Source: Diogma glabrata (lineage: Eukaryota > Arthropoda > Insecta > Diptera > Cylindrotomidae). From it: a DNA stretch of 64,000 nt. The notes beneath the pieces are model-generated. The model saw nothing but the letters and a program-made list of their open reading frames with translations, was not told the origin of the DNA and did no database searches. The stretch's first letter is position 1. Each line of letters begins with the position of its first letter. Made by a program: the position numbers and the translations under genes. Positions 42,959-55,731 of this stretch are shown one piece after another. The stretch covers positions 233,281,541-233,345,540 of the forward strand of contig OY856186.1 of assembly GCA_963693315.1 (NCBI GenBank), written 5' to 3'.

Positions 42959-44361
42959 CACGGCAGAAGTGAAGACTTCATTAGCAATCGCAATCAATTG
43001 ATATCGTATTAGTAGTATTTGGATCGTATTAGTAGAATAAATGAGAAACAAATCAGAACGATAAACCGCTAACTACACACACTAACCTCACAATGTAAAC
43101 CAAATAATTGTCAAAACAGCACTCATATGCCAATAGCAGGGACTAAAGTACGCCGTTACCACATGGACGAAGAAGGCAAAATCAACACAAAGCATCTGCA
43201 TAGACAACATAACTATTCCTACAGTGAAAAATCCGAGACTGCTGGGTGTAACATTCGACCCACTGCTTAAATTCAATGCTCATGCACAGCTAATAAATTC
43301 AAGTTTGAAAAACAGGAACAACGCATTGAAAGCACTAGCGGGTAGTTCATGGGGCTAAGATAAAGACACGATCTTAACAACGTACAAAGCAATAGGAAGA
43401 CCAATTATAAATTATGCTGCACCCATATGGACTCAAGTTGCCAACACTCACTGGAATAAGCTACAAACAACACAAAATGCTGCCTTGCGAACCGCAACCA
43501 TGTCACCTGATGGCCCACCGTAATCACTTACACGAGGAAAGTAACATATTGCCGGTCCGTGAACATAATGAAATGCTAACCAAACAATATCTATTGGCCT
43601 GTCACAAGGAGCAACATCCTTGCAATGACACCTTAACTATGATAGACCACCCAGAGATATAAGGAAGACAGCAAGATGCTTTTTGCAGATATCAGAGATA
43701 GCCAGGTTACTGGTAACATCGACGAATCTACATATAGAACAGGCTTAAAAACACTCCCACCAAAACGGTCGAAAATGCAATAAAGAACTATATTCCAAAT
43801 CGTGTTCTAAATAAAAAGCCACCAAAAGACGCTGCCAAAGAGGTCCAATTGCCCCGTAGCACTAGATCCATCCTAGCTCAGCTTAGATCCGGTTGGTCAC
43901 GCATCCTAAACAACTACATGAGTAGAATTGATTCTGAAATTATTGACAAGTGTCCCGCATGTGAGGGCACGCCACACGATGTAGACCACCTATTTAATTG
44001 TCCTGAAAATGTAGCAAACTTGACGAAGGAAGATTTGTGGTACCGCCCAAGGGCAGTAGCAGAGTTCCTCAACCTGGACATGGAACCGGAGGATTAGCCC
44101 CAAAACTGTCGCCACAGTAACAAAAACTAAAGTACGCGTGGTTGTCACACCCATAGATCAACAAGATCAAATTTTACAAATCTTCCTGCGGAAAGCTAAG
44201 CAAATTCATTGGTATTAATGCGCATTGTTGCTGTTTGCAGCTAATCGTTCCTACCTCAGTAGGGGGTATGCGCAGAGAAACTTTCAGCTTTTACAAAAAT
44301 AACGAAGGTCTGGCCGTCGCGGGCTCTTAGTCTATTAAAAAATGATAGATAGATTATTATT
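42959..44361 (+). pseudogene. Non-LTR retrotransposon 3' fragment, unit 1
   Basis: Decayed C-terminal part of an RT of the I/R1/Jockey group: ITIPTVKNPRLLGVTFDPLL, ALKALAGSSWG then a stop, IINYAAPIWT, and QTTQNAALRTATM. Several stops follow. The last 82 codons (43,849-44,097) are open: ILAQLRSGWSRILNNYMSRI and CPACEGTPHDVDHLFNCP, the C-terminal zinc-finger-like site, ending FLNLDMEPED. The 3' untranslated part ends GATAGATAGATTATTATT. It formed the right flank of gypsy-2 (its ACCG target site lies at its left edge) and was amplified with it. Confidence 0.82.
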
Positions 44362-44478
44362 AACTTCCCGATATGGGAAGTTATTGTTTTTGGGTCGATT
44401 TTCGAAATCAGAATTTTTATGATATCTTTACGTTTCATGACCTCCTGAAGCTGTTTAGACTATTTTTAGCTGGCAGTC

Positions 44479-44532
<54 letters not shown>

Positions 44533-44748
44533 TGTATATCGCTGTGGAGAATTTTTGCTCAACGCTTTCTCAACGACGGATGGGTCGATTTGAACGAAAA
44601 TGGTCGCAATCGATGTATCTTGTCGTAACTTAGAGCCCAGTCCTTTTCTAGCGAAATTAAATTATTTGTATTTTAGTGGTTTCCAAAAAACTGAAAATCA
44701 TTTCTTGCAAATATCATGAGATTAAATAATGCTATTAAGGTCATGAAG
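44362..44748. other. Palindrome, (TG)n tract and junction, unit 1
   Basis: Begins with a hairpin of arms AACTTCCC and GGGAAGTT, followed by an imperfect (TG)n tract at 44,483-44,536 and a non-coding tail that ends at the unit junction CATGAAG|CTATTG. VCVCVC-type frames here come from the tract. The element of origin is not recognised. Confidence 0.7.
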
Positions 44749-44925
44749 CTATTGAATGACTTGTTTGTCATTCTTTTTAGAACCTTTAAGAAAATTATTA
44801 AGGATGGCTTGATTGCCACCAGCGTAAGGTATGAAACGACGGTAGAAACTAATCATACCTAGAAAACGACGGAGTTGCCTAACGGTTTCTGAACGATCGA
44901 AATTGTTGATCGCATCGACACGTTC

Positions 44926-46016
44926 TTAAGTCGGCTTAATTCCAGTCGAGTCAATGTGATGTCCTAAAAAGTCAACGTTGGTTTTTGCGAAGTTGCAGTT
45001 TTCAACGTTGATGATGAGACCTGCGTTTGAAAGACGCTCAAAAACAGTTCGAAGATGTGTGAGGTGTTCCTCAAAAGTTTTAGAAGCAATAAGGAGGTCA
45101 TCAATATAGATGAAACAAAAGTCAAGGTCTCGAAGTAATGAATGCATGAACCGTTGAAATGATTGCGCAGCGTTTCGCAATCCGAATGTCATTCGAACGA
45201 ATTCGAAGAGTCCAAACGGTGTGGATATTGCTGTTGTCGTGTTCATCAATAGGAATTTGATGATAAGCACAAACGAGATCGATAGTTGAGAAAATGTTGC
45301 ATTCATATAATTGTTGAGTAAAATCCTAAATATGAGGGATAGGATATTTATCAGGAGTTGTCACATTATTAAGAGCACGGTAATCACCGCAAGGTCTCCA
45401 CTCGCCGTTCTTCTTTTTGACGAGGTGGAGAGGGGTTGACCATGGGCTGTTAGAAGGTCGACAAATACCTTGAGCCAACATGGTGTCGAATTCGGTCTTG
45501 ACTGTCGCCAATTTGTCCACGCGTTTCGATAACGTGCGTAACGTTATTTTTGACCGGTAAAGCAAGATCACTTGCAGAAGTTAAATTTTTGTAATTCCTT
45601 AGAATATTGCAGGACAGCAGGATCAACAGAATTGTCAATTGTTGTTAAAGTGGGGACTGGAGAAGTGGAGATTTCAGCGACAGCGAACAAGTTGGTAAGT
45701 GGATCGACAAGTCGTCGGGTTTTGATATCCACTAAGAGACCATACTTATTTAAAAAGTCAGCGCCAAGTATAAGCATGGTAACGTCCGCGATAATACAGG
45801 TCTGACAGAACGAATTCGTGGGATCGTGTACCATACGTTGATTTTTGTGTTGTTCGCTACATAGAGTGGGAAATCAGAAAGTTTAGAGAGTTTTTCTTCC
45901 ACAGTAGCTGGAAGAACAGACACTTCGGCCCCAGTATCGACTAAAAAGGATTTTCGAGAAAATCGGTCATAAACAAGAAGACGGAGCTGAGTTTGGCTGT
46001 TATCACATGCCGCCAC
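44926..46016 (-). pseudogene. pol: gypsy-2 protease and RT, unit 2
   Basis: Same content and same stops and shifts as unit 1 (DTGAEVSVLP, IYIDDLLIAS). Confidence 0.88.
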
Positions 46017-46260
46017 TTGTGACGAGCCATTTAGTTTTTTGAAAATTTTGTCTGAAAAGAAGAATTTTGGCTGCTAGGTTTAAAGTGCTTGCACTTTGGG
46101 TCACAGCGTTTTGCTCAAATTTGTGGTGATAGTAACATCTACCATCAAAGATTTGTAACCTAGATCTAGATCTTGGGCGATAGCGGAATCGACTAGGCGT
46201 GTGATCTCGACTGTAGTTTCGGTCCTTGGACCTACTTTTACTGTTGTTAAAGCTGTCAAA

Positions 46261-47044
46261 TTAGATAGTGTTAAGGAGAGTGGACTGGAGTTCGTTGAAC
46301 TTCGCAGTCAAAGAAGATATTTCATTAGCATAATTGTTTGCAGGAGAGGTAACTGCCATTATAGAATTTCCTATATGAGCAGCGTAGACGCGATCAGCCA
46401 GTTTGGCTGTCGTAGTTAGATCGAGATTTACCACAGCTAGTGCTGTGCGCACAGAGGCAGGAAGTTTTTCTTCCCAGAGCAATTTGAGTACATCCTCAGC
46501 AAAAGCGTTTTATGCCTCACGGGACATTTCCCTGGGAAGTTGTGAGGGCTTACGATCGCCGAGATCCATTCCTCTAAGCACGTTTCTAATACGATCTGTA
46601 GTGCTAGAGGTAAGACGATGAAGAAGGGCGGATTTCACCTGGTCGTACGGATTTGCTCCCTTAGTTGCCCGTAAGGACGTCCCAGATTATGGAAGAAATA
46701 TCTGGTGTAATGATGCCTAGAACATGACCATATTTGGCCTCTTGCGATTTAATTTTTGAAATTCGGAATTGCTCTTCCAAAATTGTAAACCAGGTGTCTG
46801 GTTGATCTTTCCAGAAAGGAGGAACTTTAATAGAAATCGGGCTAATTTGTATTGCCTCTTGATATTTTGGTTCTGCAGAACAATATGGGAAAACATTTTG
46901 AGGTCTTTGAACATAGGTTGCAGATGTTCCTTGATCTTCATTAGCTTCCATAAAGGCTCTAGCCCGTTCATTAACTAGAGTTTCGAGCTCTTCTTCCGTA
47001 AAGGAATATTTTTGAGGTGTATCAGCGTCATCAGAAGGATCCAT
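46261..47044 (-). pseudogene. gag: gypsy-2 gag, unit 2
   Basis: As unit 1, including the extra C (about 46,670) that stops the frame at 46,661. Confidence 0.85.
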
Positions 47045-47253
47045 AGCCGAAGTTAAATGAACTTGCAACAGTTTTTCCTCGACCTAAAAGATACGGCGAC
47101 TAGAAAGTAAAGAATTGCGTCGAAAAATACTTTAATCGGGTGAAAAATACTTAAATCGGGTTGCTTTTTAACTTTTAACCTTTAATCGTGTTAAAAAAAA
47201 TACTTTAATCGGGGATATTGAACTGCCAATATAAATGAGGAAAATGCAATTAA

Positions 47254-47987
47254 TGGTCCAAATACATGTGCAGAATTCTGCATGCAGCGAAATTAGAACA
47301 TGTGTTGTTATATGAGAGCAATTACATGTAAATTCTGCATGCAGAAAAATTCTGCAAGATATCTCTAATTCTAATTTCGCTGCACAGAGGCAGTGCTACC
47401 ACAATAAAAAAAACAAAAACTACTTGAAAACTCAGATAAAAATGGATGATTTTGACATTTTGTTTGAAAATGAATTATTTTTTTCATAACTCAAATAAAA
47501 ATGAATCTTGGCGATATGGACTGAAAAAACCAAATGTCTTTTAAGCATGTCCAAGCCAAAAAAATAAAGTAAAATAAAAAAAAAAAATAAAAATGAATAT
47601 TTTTTTGAAAATGAAATTATTTTTGTAACGATTATTGGTTTATAAAGATATTCAAATATTCTAAATAATCCAAATTATAAAATAATTAAAACTAATATTG
47701 TTAATAAATAAATTTTTAGGAAAGGATTATCGGAAACAGTGGTATATGTAATTTGAACTTAAATTTTAATTTAGACATAAGTTTTTACAGGAAACGATTC
47801 AATTATTTTCTTCTATCTTTTAATTAACAAGACAGTTTTCTTTAAATTGCGACAACTTTCACTTTCACGAACTGTCATTGTTACGAAAATTCTGCACGTC
47901 AAATATATAAAAATTCTGCACATCTATTTTAGATGCAGATATGCATGCAGCACTGCGTGCAGACTTTCTGCACATGTATTTTGGGCA
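47254..47987. mobile_element. Harbinger-like MITE, unit 2
   Basis: 734 bp, same ends and TAA duplications (47,251-47,253 and 47,988-47,990) as in unit 1. Confidence 0.88.
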
Positions 47988-48180
47988 TAACAATAGCCCA
48001 AGCAAATAAGAATTTCCTTAAATAAATTTATAAAATTTAATATTTTTAAGCAAAATGAAACAATCTACTATTTTAAATTTCGAAAAACAAAAAAAAATAA
48101 ATTAAACAATAAATTTGATACTTGAATGTTGTTGTCTTGAATCCGTTGTAAGCTAGTTCCTTGTCGGATGGTCACCAATT

Positions 48181-48710
48181 TATAGCTGCTAGAAGTGTTC
48201 CAATATATATTATTAATATATATATTATTATATATATATATTATTTATTGCCACGATGATACTTTAAATTCTAATTTACGTATTCACACTGCATATAATT
48301 TGAAATCAAAAACAACATAGTAAGTAAACTAACTTTCAATATTTTGTTCCATTATATTATTATTATATTATTGACACGTATCTTACAAGCACTATATTTA
48401 AGACTTAAAATTTTGCAAAATAACTTTTTGAAATTAAATTAAAAGTATATTCAGGGAATTAAACTGCTTGATGAAGCAAGCATTAATCTCGCTAGATTTT
48501 ACAGCTACTTTTTAATTGTACGAATTTTAAAGATATCTTAAAATTAAAATTATTTTGTGCAAACCGCCGTTTATAAATTTTTATATAAATCTGTCTAATG
48601 ATTAATTTGTTTTTCCACGCATTCATGGATTTTTTAAAAATAAAATATAAGTAAGGAAGGTGCGATTGGAATAAAAAAATTTGTTAAAATACTTATCAGT
48701 GTTCGCCACA
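48181..48710 (-). repeat. gypsy-2 5' LTR, unit 2
   Basis: 530-bp copy, same form as in unit 1. Confidence 0.92.
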
Positions 48711-48714
48711 ACCG

Positions 48715-50120
48715 CACGGCAGAAGTGAAGACTTCATTAGCAATCGCAATCAATTGATATCGTATTAGTAGTATTTGGATCGTATTAGTAGAATAAATGA
48801 GAAACAAATCAGAACGATAAACCGCTAACTACACACACTAACCTCACAATGTAAACCAAATAATTGTCAAAACAGCACTCATATGCCAATAGCAGGGACT
48901 AAAGTACGCCGTTACCACATGGACGAAGAAGGCAAAATCAACACAAAGCATCTGCATAGACAACATAACTATTCCTACAGTGAAAAATCCGAGACTGCTG
49001 GGTGTAACATTCGACCCACTGCTTAAATTCAATGCTCATGCACAGCTAATAAATTCAAGTTTGAAAAACAGGAACAACGCATTGAAAGCACTAGCGGGTA
49101 GTTCATGGGGCTAAGATAAAGACACGATCTTAACAACGTACAAAGCAATAGGAAGACCAATTATAAATTATGCTGCACCCATATGGACCACTCAAGTTGC
49201 CAACACTCACTGGAATAAGCTACAAACAACACAAAATGCTGCCTTGCGAACCGCAACCATGTCACCTGATGGCCCACCGTAATCACTTACACGAGGAAAG
49301 TAACATATTGCCGGTCCGTGAACATAATGAAATGCTAACCAAACAATATCTATTGGCCTGTCACAAGGAGCAACATCCTTGCAATGACACCTTAACTATG
49401 ATAGACCACCCAGAGATATAAGGAAGACAGCAAGATGCTTTTTGCAGATATCAGAGATAGCCAGGTTACTGGTAACATCGACGAATCTACATATAGAACA
49501 GGCTTAAAAACACTCCCACCAAAACGGTCGAAAATGCAATAAAGAACTATATTCCAAATCGTGTTCTAAATAAAAAGCCACCAAAAGACGCTGCCAAAGA
49601 GGTCCAATTGCCCCGTAGCACTAGATCCATCCTAGCTCAGCTTAGATCCGGTTGGTCACGCATCCTAAACAACTACATGAGTAGAATTGATTCTGAAATT
49701 ATTGACAAGTGTCCCGCATGTGAGGGCACGCCACACGATGTAGACCACCTATTTAATTGTCCTGAAAATGTAGCCAACTTGACGAAGGAAGATTTGTGGT
49801 ACCGCCCAAGGGCAGTAGCAGAGTTCCTCAACCTGGACATGGAACCGGAGGATTAGCCCCAAAACTGTCGCCACAGTAACAAAAACTAAAGTACGCGTGG
49901 TTGTCACACCCATAGATCAACAAGATCAAATTTTACAAATCTTCCTGCGGAAAACTAAGCAAATTCATTGGTATTAATGCGCATTGTTGCTGTTTGCAGC
50001 TAATCGTTCCTACCTCAGTAGGGGGTATGCGCAGAGAAACTTTCAGCTTTTACAAAAATAACGAAGGTCTGGCCGTCGCGGGCTCTTAGTCTATTAAAAA
50101 ATGATAGATAGATTATTATT
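48715..50120 (+). pseudogene. Non-LTR retrotransposon 3' fragment, unit 2
   Basis: As unit 1 but with the ACC triplet (IWTTQV). The zinc-site frame is at 49,608-49,856. Confidence 0.82.
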
Positions 50121-50237
50121 AACTTCCCGATATGGGAAGTTATTGTTTTTGGGTCGATTTTCGAAATCAGAATTTTTATGATATCTTTACGTTTCATGAC
50201 CTCCTGAAGCTGTTTAGACTATTTTTAGCTGGCAGTC

Positions 50238-50241
<4 letters not shown>

Positions 50242-50335
<94 letters not shown>

Positions 50336-50338
50336 TGT
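50242..50338. repeat. (TG)n microsatellite, unit 2
   Basis: About 97 bp, the longest of the five tracts (others about 34-56 bp), with one TATG interruption near its end. Confidence 0.95.
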
Positions 50339-50728
50339 ATATCGCTGTGGAGAATTTTTGCTCAACGCTTTCTCAACGACGGATGGGTCGATTTGAACGA
50401 AAATGGTCGCAATCGATGTATCTTGTCGTAACTTAGAGCCCAGTCCTTTTCTAGCGAAATTAAATTATTTGTATTTTAGTGGTTTCCAAAAAACTGAAAA
50501 TCATTTCTTGCAAATATCATGAGATTAAATAATGCTATTAAGGTCATGAAGCTATTGAATGACTTGTTTGTCATTCTTTTTAGAACCTTTAAGAAAATTA
50601 TTAAGGATGGCTTGATTGCCACCAGCGTAAGGTATGAAACGACGGTAGAAACTAATCATACCTAGAAAACGACGGAGTTGCCTAACGGTTTCTGAACGAT
50701 CGAAATTGTTGATCGCATCGACACGTTC

Positions 50729-51819
50729 TTAAGTCGGCTTAATTCCAGTCGAGTCAATGTGATGTCCTAAAAAGTCAACGTTGGTTTTTGCGAAGTTGCA
50801 GTTTTCAACGTTGATGATGAGACCTGCGTTTGAAAGACGCTCAAAAACAGTTCGAAGATGTGTGAGGTGTTCCTCAAAAGTTTTAGAAGCAATAAGGAGG
50901 TCATCAATATAGATGAAACAAAAGTCAAGGTCTCGAAGTAATGAATGCATGAACCGTTGAAATGATTGCGCAGCGTTTCGCAATCCGAATGTCATTCGAA
51001 CGAATTCGAAGAGTCCAAACGGTGTGGATATTGCTGTTGTCGTGTTCATCAATAGGAATTTGATGATAAGCACAAACGAGATCGATAGTTGAGAAAATGT
51101 TGCATTCATATAATTGTTGAGTAAAATCCTAAATATGAGGGATAGGATATTTATCAGGAGTTGTCACATTATTAAGAGCAAGGTAATCACCGCAAGGTCT
51201 CCACTCGCCGTTCTTCTTTTTGACGAGGTGGAGAGGGGTTGACCATGTGCTGTTAGAAGGTCGACAAATACCTTGAGCCAACATGGTGTCGAATTCGGTC
51301 TTGACTGTCGCCAATTTGTCCACGCGTTTCGATAACGTGCGTAACGTTATTTTTGACCGGTAAAGCAAGATCACTTGCAGAAGTTAAATTTTTGTAATTC
51401 CTTAGAATATTGCAGGACAGCAGGATCAACAGAATTGTCAATTGTTGTTAAAGTGGGGACTGGAGAAGTGGAGATTTCAGCGACAGCGAACAAGTTGGTA
51501 AGTGGATCGACAAGTCGTCGGGTTTTGATATCCACTAAGAGACCATACTTATTTAAAAAGTCAGCGCCAAGTATAAGCATGGTAACGTCCGCGATAATAC
51601 AGGTCTGACAGAACGAATTCGTGGGATCGTGTACCATACGTTGATTTTTGTGTTGTTCGCTACATAGAGTGGGAAATCAGAAAGTTTAGAGAGTTTTTCT
51701 TCCACAGTAGCTGGAAGAACAGACACTTCGGCCCCAGTATCGACTAAAAAGGATTTTCGAGAAAATCGGTCATAAACAAGAAGACGGAGCTGAGTTTGGC
51801 TGTTATCACATGCCGCCAC
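50729..51819 (-). pseudogene. pol: gypsy-2 protease and RT, unit 3
   Basis: As unit 1, with DYLALNN in place of DYRALNN and a private change (SNSTWST) at about 51,248. Confidence 0.88.
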
Positions 51820-52063
51820 TTGTGACGAGCCATTTAGTTCTTTGAAAATTTTGACTGAAAAGAAGAATTTTGGCTGCTAGGTTTAAAGTGCTTGCACTTT
51901 GGGTCACAGCGTTTTGCTCAAATTTGTGGTGATAGTAACATCCACCATCAAAGATTTGTAACCTAGATCTAGATCTTGGGCGATAGCGGAATCGACTAGG
52001 CGTGTGATCTCGACTGTAGTTTCGGTCCTTGGACCTACTTTTACTGTTGTTAAAGCTGTCAAA

Positions 52064-52846
52064 TTAGATAGTGTTAAGGAGAGTGGACTGGAGTTCGTTG
52101 AACTTCGCAGTCAAAGAAGATATTTCATTAGCATAATTGTTTGCAGGAGAGGTAACTGCCATTATAGAATTTCCTATATGAGCAGCGTAGACGCGATCAG
52201 CCAGTTTGGCTGTCGTAGTTAGATCGAGATTTACCACAGCTAGTGCTGTGCGCACAGAGGCAGGAAGTTTTTCTTCCCAGAGCAATTTGAGTACATCCTC
52301 AGAAAAAGCGTTTTATGCCTCACGGGACATTTCCCTGGGAAGTTGTGAGGGCTTACGATCGCCGAGATCCATTCCTCTAAGCACGTTTCTAATACGATCT
52401 GTAGTGCTAGAGGTAAGACGATGAAGAAGGGCGGATTTCACCTGGTCGTACGGATTTGCTCCCTTAGTTGCCGTAAGGACGTCCCAGATTATGGAAGAAA
52501 TATCTGGTGTAATGATGCCTAGAACATGACCATATTTGGCCTCTTGCGATTTAATTTTTGAAATTCGGAATTGCTCTTCCAAAATTGTAAACCAGGTGTC
52601 TGGTTGATCTTTCCAGAAAGGAGGAACTTTAATAGAAATCGGGCTAATTTGTATTGCCTCTTGATATTTTGGTTCTGCAGAACAATATGGGAAAACATTT
52701 TGAGGTCTTTGAACATAGGTTGCAGATGTTCCTTGATCTTCATTAGCTTCCATAAAGGCTCTAGCCCGTTCATTAACTAGAGTTTGGAGCTCTACTTCCG
52801 TAAAGGAATATTTTTGAGGTGTATCAGCGTCATCAGAAGGATCCAT
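52064..52846 (-). pseudogene. gag: gypsy-2 gag, unit 3 (longest open form)
   Basis: Lacks the extra C of units 1 and 2, so the frame stays open through WDVLTATKGANPYDQVKSAL, RLTSSTTDRIRNVLRGMDLG and SQLPREMSREA to a stop at 52,313. After that stop it continues in frame with AFAEDVLKLLWEEK or similar. This is the least damaged gag of the array and supports the reading that the C was added in the lineage of units 1 and 2. Confidence 0.85.
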
Positions 52847-53245
52847 AGCCGAAGTTAAATGAACTTGCAACAGTTTTTCCTCGACCTAAAAGATACGGCG
52901 ACTAGAAAGTAAAGAATTGCGTCGAAAAATACTTTAATCGGGTGAAAAATACTTAAATCGGGTTGCTTTTTAACTTTTAACCTTTAATCGTGTTAAAAAA
53001 AATACTTTAATCGGGGATATTGAACTGCCAATATAAATGAGGAAAATGCAATTAACAATAGCCCAAGCAAATAAGAATTTCCTTAAATAAATTTATAAAA
53101 TTTAATATTTTTAAGCAAAATGAAACAATCTACTATTTTAAATTTCGAAAAACAAAAAAAAATAAATTAAACAATAAATTTGATACTTGAATGTTGTTGT
53201 CTTGAATCCGTTGTAAGCTAGTTCCTTGTCGGATGGTCACCAATT

Positions 53246-53775
53246 TATAGCTGCTAGAAGTGTTCCAATATATATTATTAATATATATATTATTATATAT
53301 ATATATTATTTATTGCCACGATGATACTTTAAATTCTAATTTACGTATTCACACTGCATATAATTTGAAATCAAAAACAACATAGTAAGTAAACTAACTT
53401 TCAATATTTTGTTCCATTATATTATTATTATATTATTGACACGTATCTTACAAGCACTATATTTAAGACTTAAAATTTTGCAAAATAACTTTTTGAAATT
53501 AAATTAAAAGTATATTCAGGGAATTAAACTGCTTGATGAAGCAAGCATTAATCTCGCTAGATTTTACAGCTACTTTTTAATTGTACGAATTTTAAAGATA
53601 TCTTAAAATTAAAATTATTTTGTGCAAACCGCCGTTTATAAATTTTTATATAAATCTGTCTAATGATTAATTTGTTTTTCCACGCATTCATGGATTTTTT
53701 AAAAATAAAATATAAGTAAGGAAGGTGCGATTGGAATAAAAAAATTTGTTAAAATACTTATCAGTGTTCGCCACA
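53246..53775 (-). repeat. gypsy-2 5' LTR, unit 3
   Basis: 530-bp copy, same form. Confidence 0.92.
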
Positions 53776-53779
53776 ACCG

Positions 53780-55185
53780 CACGGCAGAAGTGAAGACTTC
53801 ATTAGCAATCGCAATCAATTGATATCGTATTAGTAGTATTTGGATCGTATTAGTAGAATAAATGAGAAACAAATCAGAACGATAAACCGCTAACTACACA
53901 CACTAACCTCACAATGTAAACCAAATAATTGTCAAAACAGCACTCATATGCCAATAGCAGGGACTAAAGTACGCCGTTACCACATGGACGAAGAAGGCAA
54001 AATCAACACAAAGCATCTGCATAGACAACATAACTATTCCTACAGTGAAAAATCCGAGACTGCTGGGTGTAACATTCGACCCACTGCTTAAATTCAATGC
54101 TCATGCACAGCTAATAAATTCAAGTTTGAAAAACAGGAACAACGCATTGAAAGCACTAGCGGGTAGTTCATGGGGCTAAGATAAAGACACGATCTTAACA
54201 ACGTACAAAGCAATAGGAAGACCAATTATAAATTATGCTGCACCCATATGGACCACTCAAGTTGCCAACACTCACTGGAATAAGCTACAAACAACACAAA
54301 ATGCTGCCTTGCGAACCGCAACCATGTCACCTGATGGCCCACCGTGATCACTTACACGAGGAAAGTAACATATTGCCGGTCCGTGAACATAATGAAATGC
54401 TAACCAAACAATACCTATTGGCCTGTCACAAGGAGCAACATCCTTGCAATGACACCTTAACTATGATAGACCACCCAGAGATATAAGGAAGACAGCAAGA
54501 TGCTTTTTGCAGATATCAGAGATAGCCAGGTTACTGGTAACATCGACGAATCTACATATAGAACAGGCTTAAAAACACTCCCACCAAAACGGTCGAAAAT
54601 GCAATAAAGAACTATATTCCAAATCGTGTTCTAAATAAAAAGCCACCAAAAGACGCTGCCAAAGAGGTCCAATTGCCCCGTAGCACTAGATCCATCCTAG
54701 CTCAGCTTAGATCCGGTTGGTCACGCATCCTAAACAACTACATGAGTAGAATTGATTCTGAAATTATTGACAAGTGTCCCGCATGTGAGGGCACGCCACA
54801 CGATGTAGACCACCTATTTAATTGTCCTGAAAATGTAGCCAACTTGACGAAGGAAGATTTGTGGTACCGCCCAAGGGCAGTAGCAGAGTTCCTCAACCTG
54901 GACATGGAACCGGAGGATTAGCCCCAAAACTGTCGCCACAGTAACAAAAACTAAAGTACGCGTGGTTGTCACACCCATAGATCAACAAGATCAAATTTTA
55001 CAAATCTTCCTGCGGAAAGCTAAGCAAATTCATTGGTATTAATGCGCATTGTTGCTGTTTGCAGCTAATCGTTCCTACCTCAGTAGGGGGTATGCGCAGA
55101 GAAACTTTCAGCTTTTACAAAAATAACGAAGGTCTGGCCGTCGCGGGCTCTTAGTCTATTAAAAAATGATAGATAGATTATTATT
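53780..55185 (+). pseudogene. Non-LTR retrotransposon 3' fragment, unit 3
   Basis: Same fragment; zinc-site frame at 54,673-54,921. Carries CCGTGATCAC (His-Arg-Asp in the overlapping frame) like units 4 and 5. Confidence 0.82.
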
Positions 55186-55306
55186 AACTTCCCGATATGG
55201 GAAGTTATTGTTTTTGGGTCGATTTTCGAAATCAGAATTTTTATGATATCTTTACGTTTCATGACCTCCTGAAGCTGTTTAGACTATTTTTAGCTGGCAG
55301 TCTGTA

Positions 55307-55338
<32 letters not shown>

Positions 55339-55731
55339 TGTATATCGCTGTGGAGAATTTTTGCTCAACGCTTTCTCAACGACGGATGGGTCGATTTGAA
55401 CGAAAATGGTCGCAATCGATGTATCTTGTCGTAACTTAGAGCCCAGTCCTTTTCTAGCGAAATTAAATTATTTGTATTTTAGTGGTTTCCAAAAAACTGA
55501 AAATCATTTCTTGCAAATATCATGAGATTAAATAATGCTATTAAGGTCATGAAGCTATTGAATGACTTGTTTGTCATTCTTTTTAGAACCTTTAAGAAAA
55601 TTATTAAGGATGGCTTGATTGCCACCAGCGTAAGGTATGAAACGACGGTAGAAACTAATCATACCTAGAAAACGACGGAGTTGCCTAACGGTTTCTGAAC
55701 GATCGAAATTGTTGATCGCATCGACACGTTC

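Larger units (their letters stand above)
38993..44748 (-). repeat. Array unit 1 (5,756 bp, with MITE)
   Basis: The founding position, contiguous with the rest of gypsy-2 on its left. Contains the MITE, the extra C in gag, and a private 3-bp loss (ACC) in the non-LTR part at about 43,430 as well as GTAGCAAAC where other units have GTAGCCAAC. Confidence 0.95.
44749..50551 (-). repeat. Array unit 2 (5,803 bp, with MITE)
   Basis: Closest to unit 1: shares the MITE, the extra C in gag and the GCACGGTAATC allele in RT. It differs mainly by its long (TG)n tract and by keeping the ACC triplet in the non-LTR part. Confidence 0.95.
50552..55554 (-). repeat. Array unit 3 (5,003 bp, MITE empty site)
   Basis: The 800-bp difference from unit 2 equals the MITE with one TAA (737 bp) plus 63 bp of TG. 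The empty TAA is at 53,053-53,055. It shares the GCAAGGTAATC, CCGTGATCAC and CAATACC alleles with units 4 and 5. (TG)n at 55,307-55,340. Confidence 0.95.

Noticed and set aside
43088..43276. 62-codon minus-strand frame repeated in every unit
   Set aside because: Antisense of the non-LTR RT remnant; its repetition reflects the array only.
44373..44633. Frames with VCVCVC runs in all units
   Set aside because: Translation of the (TG)n tract.
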